The position numbers were made by a program, and so were the translations under genes. This document shows, piece after piece, positions 1 to 6,994 of a DNA stretch of 9,030 nucleotides; the first letter of the stretch is position 1; each line of letters starts with the position of its first letter. Source of the DNA: an uncultured Eubacteriales bacterium (GTDB lineage: Bacteria; Bacillota_A; Clostridia; Lachnospirales; Lachnospiraceae); contig CADCPV010000200.1 in NCBI GenBank assembly GCA_902803345.1, forward strand, positions 1 to 9,030, in the 5' to 3' direction. The notes beneath the pieces are model-generated. The model was not told where the DNA came from and searched no databases. It worked only from the letters and a program-made list of their open reading frames with translations.

Positions 1-38
1 GGCATGCGCGGCTGTGCTCACACAGTGCCGCATATGCC
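1..38. other. Long imperfect inverted repeat (hairpin) at window edge
   Basis: Bases 1-5 pair with 34-38, 8-12 with 27-31 and 13-16 with 21-24, around a four-base loop (17-20). This gives 14 Watson-Crick pairs, broken only by a small internal loop (6-7/32-33) and a two-base bulge (25-26). No T-run follows on the + strand, so it is not a + strand intrinsic terminator. On the - strand the following bases lie outside the window, so it could be the terminator of a leftward gene, a leader structure of the metallophosphoesterase mRNA, or a REP-like palindrome. The stem may continue past base 1. Confidence 0.6.
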
Positions 39-66
39 GGATGAAGACAGCATTCGGAGTGACAAC

Positions 67-1206
67 ATGTGGAATAGAATTATGATGATCGCCGGCGCAG
101 TCTGTGTCGCGATCGCTTTTTATCTCGTGACCCGGCTCAGGCGTTTCAGTTTTGTCAGGAGCCTCGCCGGAAATCATCCGGTGCTTTCATGGCTGCTGCC
201 TGTTGCAGCGGTTGCGGCAGCTGCAGTTTTTTTTCTGCTCCTTTATAATATGTCTGCAATGGTGGTCGTGCTTTTGGAGCTGATGTTCGCCTTCCTTCTG
301 ACAGATCTGGTGTTTTTGTTCCTGCCGAAGGGAGAGAGCAGGGATCTGCAGTGCATTCTGGGACTCATACTCGGAGTCCTGATCCTTACAATCGCTTTTT
401 TCAATGCGCATCATGTGTTCCGGAAGCAGTATGATCTCACGACAGATAAGACGCTTCCACAGGGTCAGCTTCGGATCGTACTGATTGCCGATGCTCATCT
501 CGGCGTGACGCTCAATGCGAAAAACTTTCAGAAGCAGGCGGACCGGATTTCGGCGGAAGAGCCGGATATCGTGGTGATCGCCGGGGACTATGTGGATGAC
601 GACACGAGCCGCGAAGATATGATTGCCTGCTGCCAGGCGCTTGGAACGATCGGAACCCGGTATGGCATTTATTATGTCTTCGGAAATCATGACAGGGGAT
701 ATTTCAATTATCGGAACTTCACTTCACAGGAACTTCGGGAGAATCTTCAGGAAAACGGTGTCATGATTTTAGAGGATCAGAGTGTGCTTCTCGGCGCGAA
801 ACAGGAAGATGCGGCAGCGGCTGGGAAGACTTTTTCTGTCGGCGGATTCTATGTGACCGGGCGGCGGGATCGTTCGTCGCAGGGCCGGGCTGCAGCGGAA
901 ACACTTACGGCGGATCTTTCTGAAAACTGTTATCAGGTCGTTCTGGATCATCAGCCGAATGATTATGCGGCGGAGGCCGATGCCGGCATGGATCTGGTGC
1001 TTTCCGGGCATACGCACGGCGGGCACATTTTCCCGGCGGGACTGATCGGACTTTGGATTAAAGCAAATGACCGCGTTTACGGGCACGAAAAGCGCGAAAA
1101 TACAGATTTTATTGTCACTTCCGGCATTTCCGGCTGGGCGATTCCGTTCAAGACCGGCTGCCGTTCAGAATATGTGGTCATTAATGTCCGGCAAAACGGG
1201 GAGTGA
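67..1206 (+). CDS. Membrane-anchored metallophosphoesterase (calcineurin-like, YkuE/YaeI type)
   Basis: A 379-residue protein with an N-terminal membrane region and a C-terminal metallophosphoesterase domain. Hydrophobic segments at about residues 6-21, 41-60, 63-86 and 96-113 suggest four membrane passes, followed by the catalytic domain from about 134. The dinuclear-metal motifs of the calcineurin-like family are all visible: DAH (142-144), GD (173-174), GNHD (206-209), His295 and GHTHGGH (314-320), so the enzyme should be active. The family hydrolyses phosphomonoesters or phosphodiesters. The substrate here is unknown; related membrane-linked members act on lipid or envelope phosphates. 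ATG 67 is chosen because GGAG at 56-59 sits seven bases before it. Earlier in-frame ATGs at 4 and 34 lack such a site and fall in the hairpin. queT follows 31 bases after the stop, so co-transcription is likely. The topology of the catalytic domain is inferred. Confidence 0.88.
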   Translation: MWNRIMMIAGAVCVAIAFYLVTRLRRFSFVRSLAGNHPVLSWLLPVAAVAAAAVFFLLLYNMSAMVVVLLELMFAFLLTDLVFLFLPKGESRDLQCILGLILGVLILTIAFFNAHHVFRKQYDLTTDKTLPQGQLRIVLIADAHLGVTLNAKNFQKQADRISAEEPDIVVIAGDYVDDDTSREDMIACCQALGTIGTRYGIYYVFGNHDRGYFNYRNFTSQELRENLQENGVMILEDQSVLLGAKQEDAAAAGKTFSVGGFYVTGRRDRSSQGRAAAETLTADLSENCYQVVLDHQPNDYAAEADAGMDLVLSGHTHGGHIFPAGLIGLWIKANDRVYGHEKRENTDFIVTSGISGWAIPFKTGCRSEYVVINVRQNGE

Positions 1207-1237
1207 ATCAGCCGGACAGAAGAAGGGGGAAAGATTG

Positions 1238-1777
1238 ATGAAAAATACAAATCAGGAAAATACAGGCCTGAAAACCGGTCAGCGGACATACTGGATTGCC
1301 GTGAATGCAATTGTTGCGGCGCTTTATGCGTCCCTTACGATTGCAATATCGCCGATTGCCTACGGGGAGATCCAGTTCCGCGTAACGGAAATGCTGATTT
1401 TCCTTGCTTTCTACAATAAGCGTTATATTCCCGGGCTGATCATCGGCTGCTTTCTGGCCAATCTGGCTTCGCCGATGCTGGTTTACGATATCACGTTCGG
1501 TACCGCGGCTACTGCAATTGCCGTTATCGGGATTTCATTTATCGGAAAGATCATCAAAAAGGAGACAGTCGGTCTGTTTATCGTACCGGTGATCGGGGCG
1601 CTTGCCAATGGACTGATCGTCGGCCTTGCGCTGCATCTGGCTTTTGACATTCCGTACTGGATCAACGCACTCTATGTCGCGATCGGCGAATTCGGCGTGC
1701 TGGTTCTCGGGGCAATTGTATTCCTTTCTGTCGGAAAGATTCCTTCGATCCGGAAAGCGCTGTACTGGCATTTCTGA
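1238..1777 (+). CDS. queT: QueT-family queuosine precursor transporter
   Basis: A 179-residue, very hydrophobic protein matching the QueT (DUF988) family, the substrate-binding S component of energy-coupling factor transporters that import queuosine precursors such as preQ1 or queuine for tRNA modification. Characteristic stretches are EIQFRVTE (44-51), the GCFLAN segment (70-75) and FGTA (87-90), with about five to six membrane helices between residues 19 and 165. Length is normal for the family. ATG 1238 is chosen for the AGGGGGA ribosome site at 1224-1230; the open frame further upstream lies in the metallophosphoesterase gene and is spurious. Like other S components it would need the shared EcfA/EcfA'/EcfT module, which is not in the window. 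Many queT genes carry a preQ1 riboswitch; the 31-base gap upstream is too short for one and shows none, so expression probably depends on the upstream gene's promoter. Confidence 0.9.
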   Translation: MKNTNQENTGLKTGQRTYWIAVNAIVAALYASLTIAISPIAYGEIQFRVTEMLIFLAFYNKRYIPGLIIGCFLANLASPMLVYDITFGTAATAIAVIGISFIGKIIKKETVGLFIVPVIGALANGLIVGLALHLAFDIPYWINALYVAIGEFGVLVLGAIVFLSVGKIPSIRKALYWHF

Positions 1778-1818
1778 TTATGAGGATGCTGCTTTGAATC
1801 TTGTCTGGAGGCTGCAGA

Positions 1819-2748
1819 ATGAAGATTTTTGACCTGCACTGTGATACGATTACCGGACTTTCCCGCATGAATGCGGGCCTCCGTGAAAATGACATGCATA
1901 TTGACCTGCAGAAGCTCAGGAAAGCCGACCAGCTTGCACAGTGCTTTGCGGTTTTTGTACATCAGAAATGGTGCGAAAAGACCGGTACTTCGCCGTATGA
2001 TTACTTCAAAGAGAAGCGGGACGTGTTTTACCGGGAGATGGAAGAAAACCGGGACATGATTGCACCGGCTTTCTGTTCCGCGGACATCCGGAAAAACGCG
2101 GAATCCGGCCTGATGTCCGGGATCCTGACAATCGAAGCGGGAGAGCCTCTTCAGGGAAAAACGGAGCGCGTGGAGGAATTTAAAAAGGACGGTGTTCGTA
2201 TGATTACGCTGACCTGGAATTTCGAGAATGAAATCGGCTTTTCCAACAAAACCGGCGGACATCTGAAGCCGAAAGGCCGGGAGATCGTGGATACGATGAA
2301 TGCGCTCGGTGTACTTCCGGATGTGTCGCACCTGTCAGATGAAGGTTTCTGGGATGTGGTGGAACTCTCCGGCGGGAAATACCCGGTTGTTGCTTCCCAT
2401 TCGGACGCACGGGCCCTGTGCAGTCACAGCCGCAACCTGACTGATGAAATGCTCCGGGCGATTGGAAACACCGGCGGAATTGTCGGCGTCAACTACTGTG
2501 CGGATTTCCTCAGGGAAGGTTCGAACGACGCTACGATGGAGGATGTTCTTCGGCATACACTGCACCTGATGGACAAAGCAGGAGCCGACCACGTTGCGAT
2601 CGGCTCCGACTATGACGGTATTGATTCCACACTGGAGTGGAAAGATGCTTCCGGAACGCCGATGCTCCTCGAATATCTCCACAAAAAGATTTCCTGGACA
2701 GATCTTGAGAAGATCACGCACCTGAATGCACTCAGGGTATTTGAATAA
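1819..2748 (+). CDS. Membrane dipeptidase homologue, peptidase family M19
   Basis: A 309-residue zinc metallopeptidase of the renal dipeptidase (M19) family, which hydrolyses dipeptides, including some with a D-residue at the C-terminal position. The metal-binding and catalytic set is complete by motif: His7-x-Asp9 (DLHCDT), Glu106 (TIEAGEP), His171 (DVSH), His194 (ASHS), the SHSRNLTDE stretch at 202-210 and Asp264 (GSDYDG). There is no signal peptide, so it is probably cytoplasmic, as for many bacterial members. ATG 1819 follows a strong GGAGG (1807-1811) by seven bases; a TTG at 1801 in frame is less likely. It lies 41 bases after queT and is the last gene of the rightward cluster, ending just before an intrinsic terminator. 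The near-C-terminal motif reads HLNALRVFE where the family usually has a Gly-Gly-Asn type sequence, a mild difference. A role in peptide nutrition or peptidoglycan dipeptide recycling is inferred. Confidence 0.92.
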   Translation: MKIFDLHCDTITGLSRMNAGLRENDMHIDLQKLRKADQLAQCFAVFVHQKWCEKTGTSPYDYFKEKRDVFYREMEENRDMIAPAFCSADIRKNAESGLMSGILTIEAGEPLQGKTERVEEFKKDGVRMITLTWNFENEIGFSNKTGGHLKPKGREIVDTMNALGVLPDVSHLSDEGFWDVVELSGGKYPVVASHSDARALCSHSRNLTDEMLRAIGNTGGIVGVNYCADFLREGSNDATMEDVLRHTLHLMDKAGADHVAIGSDYDGIDSTLEWKDASGTPMLLEYLHKKISWTDLEKITHLNALRVFE

Positions 2749-2753
2749 ACTGT

Positions 2754-3989
2754 TTACTCAAAGCGCTCATCGATAACACGATGAGCTTTTTTCTCGCTTC
2801 TCGGCAGGACGCCGATTTCGACAGCCTTGACAATCGGAGTGAAACCGATCCGGGACTTGACCTTTTCGGCAATACGCCGGGTGAGATCCGCGAAATCCAC
2901 ATCACCTGTGGTTTCAACATAGATACGCATCGAATCACGGCCCTCTACATGCGAGATGCGGATCTGGTATTCGGAGCCGATCTCCGGGAAGCCCTGGAGG
3001 ACTTCTTCGATCTGGTTCGGGAATACATTGACGCCCTTGATTTTCATCATGTCGTCGGTACGGCCCTGAATCGTGTCGATCCGGGGATAGCAGCTTCCGC
3101 AGGGGCATTCGCCCGGAATGATGCGGGACATGTCATGCGTGCGGTAGCGGATCAAAGGCGCGCCTTCCTTGACGAGGGTTGTAATGACGATCTCGCCCCA
3201 TTCGCCGTCCGGAAGTGTCTCACCGGTCTTCGGGTCGATGATCTCAAGATAGAGATAATCGTCCCAGTAGTGCATGCCGGTGTTATAGCTGCAGTTGACG
3301 CCGATGCCCGGACCGTAGATCTCTGTCAGTCCGTAAATATCATAGAGTTCGATGCCGAGGCCGGAGCTGATCCGGTCTCTCATTTTCTTCGTCCAGCGTT
3401 CGGAACCAATCACACCCTTTTTCAGCTTGATTTTGTCCCTGAGGCCGCGCTTCTCGACTTCTTCCGTGAGAAGAAGCGCATAGGAAGAGGTTGCACAGAT
3501 GACAGTCGTTTCAAGATCCTGCATCATCTGAAGCTGTTTCTCGGTATTTCCGGGGCCCATCGGGACGGCCATCGCACCGAGTTTTTCCGCGCCGTTCTGG
3601 AAGCCGATTCCGGCGGTCCAGAGGCCGTAGCCGGGGGTGATCTGGATGCGGTCAGCCTTTGTAATCCCTGCGGTTTCATAACAGCGCTTGAACATTTCAC
3701 CCCAGTCGTCGACATCCTTTGCGGTATAGGGAATGATGACAGGCTTTCCGGTCGTGCCGGAGGATGAATGGATCCGGACGATCTCGGATTCAGGCGCAGT
3801 CATCAGACCCAGGGGATAGGCATCCCGGAGGTCGTTTTTCTCGGAGAAGGGCAGTTTTTCAAAGTCCGCAGGCGAATCCACATGGGAAATGCCGGCTTCC
3901 GATAGTTTTTTGCCGTAGAAACTGCCGGACTTCACAAGTGCTTCGATCCGGGAATTGACGAGGGCAAGCTGTTGTTCAGTGATCTGCAT
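2754..3989 (-). CDS. paaK: Phenylacetate-CoA ligase family protein (arylacetate-CoA ligase)
   Basis: A 411-residue AMP-forming adenylating enzyme of the PaaK type, which activates arylacetates (phenylacetate, indoleacetate) with ATP and CoA. Visible motifs are the P-loop-like SSSGTTGKP (75-83), IYGLTEIYGPG (218-228), the RYRTHD stretch (281-286), RTDDMMKIKGVNVFP (310-324) and the C-terminal PRSEKKAHRVID (396-407) with the expected catalytic lysine. Cys233 and a Cys295/297/300 cluster may bind a metal, as an inference. ATG 3989 (residue 8 of the longest frame) is preferred because AAAGGA lies at 4002-4007, though 12 bases away is long. The alternative ATG at 4010 has no ribosome site. It is the last gene of the iorA-iorB operon, 64 bases after iorB with a hairpin between, which supports arylacetyl-CoA as the shared intermediate. 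The exact acid used is not decidable from sequence. Confidence 0.9.
   Translation of the reverse strand: MQITEQQLALVNSRIEALVKSGSFYGKKLSEAGISHVDSPADFEKLPFSEKNDLRDAYPLGLMTAPESEIVRIHSSSGTTGKPVIIPYTAKDVDDWGEMFKRCYETAGITKADRIQITPGYGLWTAGIGFQNGAEKLGAMAVPMGPGNTEKQLQMMQDLETTVICATSSYALLLTEEVEKRGLRDKIKLKKGVIGSERWTKKMRDRISSGLGIELYDIYGLTEIYGPGIGVNCSYNTGMHYWDDYLYLEIIDPKTGETLPDGEWGEIVITTLVKEGAPLIRYRTHDMSRIIPGECPCGSCYPRIDTIQGRTDDMMKIKGVNVFPNQIEEVLQGFPEIGSEYQIRISHVEGRDSMRIYVETTGDVDFADLTRRIAEKVKSRIGFTPIVKAVEIGVLPRSEKKAHRVIDERFE
2765..2792 (+). terminator. Intrinsic terminator of the dipeptidase gene, inside the 3' end of paaK
   Basis: A perfect 8-bp stem, GCTCATCG (2765-2772) with CGATGAGC (2779-2786), a six-base loop, then six T residues (2787-2792). 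It works in the + direction, starting 16 bases after the dipeptidase stop. It lies entirely within the last codons of the opposing CoA ligase gene, where the T-run is two Lys AAA codons read on the other strand. No T-run follows the hairpin on the - strand, so it is one-directional. Confidence 0.85.
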
Positions 3990-4024
3990 AGGGGTTTTGG
4001 TTCCTTTCATATGAATGTTTATTC

Positions 4025-4054
4025 AGGAAAACGCTGATTTATTCAGTGTTTCCT
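4025..4054 (-). other. Intercistronic hairpin between iorB and paaK
   Basis: Bases 4025-4036 pair with 4044-4054, with one bulged A and one G-U pair, around a seven-base AT-rich loop (4037-4043). The stem begins at the iorB stop codon. No T-run follows in the - direction, so it is not a classical terminator. An mRNA-processing or 3'-end-stability element that sets paaK level separately from iorAB is plausible. It is also flanked by a repeated CTGAATAAA on the - strand. Confidence 0.5.
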
Positions 4055-4626
4055 CAGAAAAAGTATCGAAGCGCCCGGGAATTCAGGTCCCGGAAGCTTT
4101 CACGGACGGTTTTTCGCATGACTGCATCGACTTCTTCCACGCTGAAGGGCAGTACACGTGAATGAAGCGCGGCGCCGAGGAGCACCATGTTCAGTGCACG
4201 CGGCGAGCCGAGTTCCTCGCAGGCTTTCTGTCCGTCGACAAGGATCAGGTTCTCAACGTTTTTTTCGAGATATTCTGTCATTTCCTGCCCGCTGTAGGGG
4301 GCGCCGGAAAGGGATGCGGTGGTAGGCATGATCGCGTGTGTGTTGACGACTGCTGTGCCGCTTTTCCGAAGGTACGGCAGCATGCGGACGGCTTCGCCGG
4401 GTTCGAAAGAGAGCAACAGGTCTGCAGTCCCTTTCGGAAACATGGCAGAATAAATACCGGTTCCGAGCCGGATCCAGCTCTGGACGCTGCCCCCTTTCTG
4501 GGCCATTCCGATGGTTTCAGCACTTATGACCGGAATTCCCTGCTGCATCGCAGTCTGGGCAAGAAGCTTGGAAGAAAGGACAATGCCCTGGCCGCCGACG
4601 CCTGTAATTAAGATGTTGGTCTGCAT
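4054..4626 (-). CDS. iorB: Indolepyruvate ferredoxin oxidoreductase, beta subunit
   Basis: A 190-residue subunit of the two-subunit indolepyruvate:ferredoxin oxidoreductase. It matches the gamma-type domain of 2-oxoacid:ferredoxin oxidoreductases, with the nucleotide-like GVGGQGI loop at residues 9-15 and the ETIGMAQKGGSV segment (37-48), both strongly conserved in IorB. Length is normal (about 190-200). With IorA it oxidatively decarboxylates aryl-2-oxoacids to aryl-acyl-CoA, passing electrons to ferredoxin, in the cytoplasm. ATG 4626 is chosen for the strong GGGAGG (4634-4639) seven bases away; the open frame continues upstream into iorA but that part is spurious. It begins 13 bases after the iorA stop and its ribosome site directly abuts that stop, so translation is likely coupled. 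Its stop overlaps the base of the following hairpin. Confidence 0.93.
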   Translation of the reverse strand: MQTNILITGVGGQGIVLSSKLLAQTAMQQGIPVISAETIGMAQKGGSVQSWIRLGTGIYSAMFPKGTADLLLSFEPGEAVRMLPYLRKSGTAVVNTHAIMPTTASLSGAPYSGQEMTEYLEKNVENLILVDGQKACEELGSPRALNMVLLGAALHSRVLPFSVEEVDAVMRKTVRESFRDLNSRALRYFF

Positions 4627-4639
4627 GGTTTCGCCTCCC

Positions 4640-6469
4640 TTACATTCCGGATCCGGCTGTAATTGCCTGTACCGGGCAAAGCTGTGCACACAGCCCGCAG
4701 CCAGTGCAGAGTGCGGCTTCGATCGTAACCCTTCCTTTGGAAAGGACCAGGCCCGGACAGCCGAGCTCACGGATACAGCGTTTGCAGGTGATGCATTTTT
4801 CGGGATCGATCATTGCCGGCGGATTTGATTTCACGAGTACTGCACAGGGCGAACGGAAAATGACTGCTTTGACGCCGGGTTCTTCCGAAACGCGCTTCAC
4901 GATGCGGATGGCTTCGGAAAGCATCAGCGGATTGACGGTTTCGACAGTTGTGACGCCAATACCCCGGAGAACCGCTTCTATGTCAATCCGATCGACAATC
5001 TGATCCATCAGTGTGCGGCCTGTACCGGGGTGCGGCTGATGGCCGGTCATGGCTGTCGTGGAATTGTCCAGAACCACGAGTGTCATATCCGCCTGGTTGT
5101 AGACCGCATTGACAACACCCGTAATCGCGGAAGCAAAGAAGGTGGAGTCACCGACAAAGGCAAAACATTTCGTGCCCGGATCCATGCGTCCGATGCCCTG
5201 GGCGATATTGAGTCCCGCGCCCATGCAGAGGCAGGTGTCGACCATATCAAGCGGCATTGCATTCCCTAAAGTGTAACAGCCGATGTCGCCGCAGAAAACA
5301 GTTTTCTGTCCTTTCATCGCCTGCTTGACCGCATAGAAGGAAGCGCGGTGCGGGCAGCCGGCACAGAGAACCGGCGGACGGACCGGAAGCGGGGGCAGAT
5401 CAGGCAGAACGTGTTCTTTGCTGTCAGTGCCTTCCGGCAGAAGCTCCGGAACAAAACGGCGCAGCGAATCCGCAACCGAATCGACGGTGTTTTCGCCGGC
5501 AGGCGCGATGTCGCCCGTGAGTTTTCCGCGGATTGTTACGTTCAGATGGTACTTTCCCGCAACATAGGTGAGTGCCCGTTCGATCACCGGATCGAGCTCT
5601 TCGATGCAGAGTACTTCGTCATGTGCCTGCAGGAATTCGAGCGCAAGTTCTTCCGGGAAGGGGTAGGGCGTGGAAATTTTCAGGACAGGGAGGCGGATTC
5701 CGAGAAGCTGCAGCGCATCCATGGTATAGGCGAAACTGATGCCGTGGGAGGCAAGAGCCCTGCGGGAGGAAGCATCGATAGAACAGATCTGATTCCGTCT
5801 GTATTCGGAGAACTCCCGCGACAGCTCCGGCTCGCGCTTTGCGATTTTTTCATGCGCCATCCGGGAAAGCTTCGGGAAGATAACCCATTTGGAAGAGTCT
5901 TTCACAAAGCCTTCCGTGACATTGACGGAATATTCCTCAGGATCCTTCACCTCGATCGAAGCGTAGCCGTGGTCGATCCGCGTCGTCGGGCGGAACAGGA
6001 CCGGCGTGTGGTATTTCTCGGAATATTCGAAAGCCTCCTGAATCATCTCATAGGCTTCCCGGACAGAGGACGGATCAAAACAGGGAAGCTTTGAATAGGC
6101 GGCGAAGGTTCGCGTATCCTGTTCGGTCTGGGAACTGATCGGCCCCGGGTCGTCGGCAACGAGCACCACCATTCCGCCTTTGACTCCAATATAGGCAAGG
6201 CTCATCAGCGGGTCGGAAGCTACATTAAGGCCGACCTGCTTCATTGTGACAAGCGTGCGCGCACCGCAGTACGAGGCGCCGGCACAGAGCTCCAGCGCCG
6301 CTTTTTCATTGACAGACCATTCGACGTAAAGACTGCCGTTCTTGTATTTTGCCGCTGTTTCCAGCACTTCTGTCGACGGTGTTCCGGGATAGCCCGCGGC
6401 AAGATTCAGCCCGGCGGCGACAGCGCCCCGGGCAATTGCGGCATTTCCCATCAGAAACTCGGTATGCAT
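4640..6469 (-). CDS. iorA: Indolepyruvate ferredoxin oxidoreductase, alpha subunit
   Basis: A 609-residue catalytic subunit, normal length for IorA. The order is an N-terminal pyrimidine-binding domain (GNAAIARG at 8-15, AGYPGTPSTEV at 25-35, the NEKAALE segment at 54-60 with the glutamate expected to activate thiamine), a transketolase C-terminal-like middle (about 255-345), CAGCPHR (369-375), and a thiamine diphosphate-binding domain with GDIGCYTLG (394-402), GDSTFF (440-445), DNSTTAMTGHQPHPG (468-482). At the C-terminus are two [4Fe-4S] ferredoxin motifs: Cys559/562/565/571 and Cys588/591/594/598. It converts indolepyruvate or phenylpyruvate plus CoA to arylacetyl-CoA, CO2 and reduced ferredoxin, with IorB. 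Oxygen-sensitive clusters fit an anaerobe. ATG 6467-6469 follows a GAGGA ribosome site that lies in the end of the preceding gene, whose stop is only two bases away. The reaction may run in reverse in vivo. Confidence 0.96.
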   Translation of the reverse strand: MHTEFLMGNAAIARGAVAAGLNLAAGYPGTPSTEVLETAAKYKNGSLYVEWSVNEKAALELCAGASYCGARTLVTMKQVGLNVASDPLMSLAYIGVKGGMVVLVADDPGPISSQTEQDTRTFAAYSKLPCFDPSSVREAYEMIQEAFEYSEKYHTPVLFRPTTRIDHGYASIEVKDPEEYSVNVTEGFVKDSSKWVIFPKLSRMAHEKIAKREPELSREFSEYRRNQICSIDASSRRALASHGISFAYTMDALQLLGIRLPVLKISTPYPFPEELALEFLQAHDEVLCIEELDPVIERALTYVAGKYHLNVTIRGKLTGDIAPAGENTVDSVADSLRRFVPELLPEGTDSKEHVLPDLPPLPVRPPVLCAGCPHRASFYAVKQAMKGQKTVFCGDIGCYTLGNAMPLDMVDTCLCMGAGLNIAQGIGRMDPGTKCFAFVGDSTFFASAITGVVNAVYNQADMTLVVLDNSTTAMTGHQPHPGTGRTLMDQIVDRIDIEAVLRGIGVTTVETVNPLMLSEAIRIVKRVSEEPGVKAVIFRSPCAVLVKSNPPAMIDPEKCITCKRCIRELGCPGLVLSKGRVTIEAALCTGCGLCAQLCPVQAITAGSGM

Positions 6470-6471
6470 TC

Positions 6472-6948
6472 TTATTTCCTCTTGAGAGCATTCAGTTCTT
6501 TCTGGTTTTCTTCCAGAATATAGTGTACCATCCGGCTGTGTTCCTCCGAATATCCGTAGAAATAATTCGGATAGCGTTCGGTCAGAAGTTCATTGATCTG
6601 CGCGATTCCCTCATGATTCTGCGAGCGGATCTTGTAACGGTCGCCGGTGATGGTCGTAATATAGAGCGTGTAAATCATCTGCTCGTTCTGGCTGAACAGC
6701 TCAGACTTCAGCTCCTGTGTTTCAAAAACCCAGAGGGCAGACTCGAGCGGTATAATCTCGGTACGTTTCCCGGAAAAATGAATCAGGTACTTCGGGGTCA
6801 GGGCGAGCACGGTGTTCTCAAGGATACACTGATCCGCGTACTCCGCAGCCGCGTTTTCGATAATCCGTTCCGGATCGCCGTAGCGCTGAAGTCTCAGATA
6901 TTCTTTTGTGAATTTGCTGATCCGGATCTCCCGGACAGATTCCGACAT
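6472..6948 (-). CDS. Unrecognised small protein, first gene of the iorAB-paaK operon
   Basis: A 158-residue soluble protein I cannot assign to a family. It has a charged helical N-terminus (1-40), a central part that reads like alternating beta strands (about 42-108: ILENTVLAL, KYLIHF, EIIPLESALWVFE, MIYTLYITTI, RYKIRS), then helices rich in Glu/Lys/Tyr (112-158). That strand-rich core with the pattern 'default value, local setting, position in sequence' resembles bacterial PH-like domains, but only weakly. There is no signal peptide or membrane segment. ATG 6948 is chosen because AAAGGAG lies five bases before it; the in-frame GTG at 6954 overlaps that ribosome site. Its stop is two bases before the iorA start, with iorA's ribosome site inside its last codons, so the two are translationally coupled. 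Position suggests a regulator, assembly factor or partner of IorAB, which is an inference from context only. Confidence 0.82.
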   Translation of the reverse strand: MSESVREIRISKFTKEYLRLQRYGDPERIIENAAAEYADQCILENTVLALTPKYLIHFSGKRTEIIPLESALWVFETQELKSELFSQNEQMIYTLYITTITGDRYKIRSQNHEGIAQINELLTERYPNYFYGYSEEHSRMVHYILEENQKELNALKRK

Positions 6949-6994
6949 CTGCACTCCTTTCCGCTGTTCTGCGTTCTGTTGACCTTAACAACAT

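Noticed and set aside
4..66. Earlier in-frame starts (4, 34) for the metallophosphoesterase
   Set aside because: They have no ribosome site, fall in the hairpin and add a polar stretch before the first membrane segment; ATG 67 has GGAG at good spacing.
1672..2331. A 219-codon open frame on the - strand over queT and the dipeptidase gene
   Set aside because: It overlaps two conserved genes in antisense and spans their boundary, with no protein motif.
2701..2715. Inverted repeat GATCTT-N3-AAGATC as a leftward terminator for paaK
   Set aside because: The stem is only six pairs, lies in the dipeptidase coding region and is not followed by a T-run on the - strand.
2781..3767. A 328-codon open frame on the + strand opposite paaK
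   Set aside because: It is fully antisense to a clearly conserved CoA ligase, has no ribosome site or family signature, and its composition (rich in Asp, Arg, Gly, Ala) is what reading a biased gene backwards gives.
5348..6094. A 248-codon open frame on the + strand opposite iorA
   Set aside because: It is antisense to well-conserved IorA domains, with an Arg-rich low-quality translation and no start signal.
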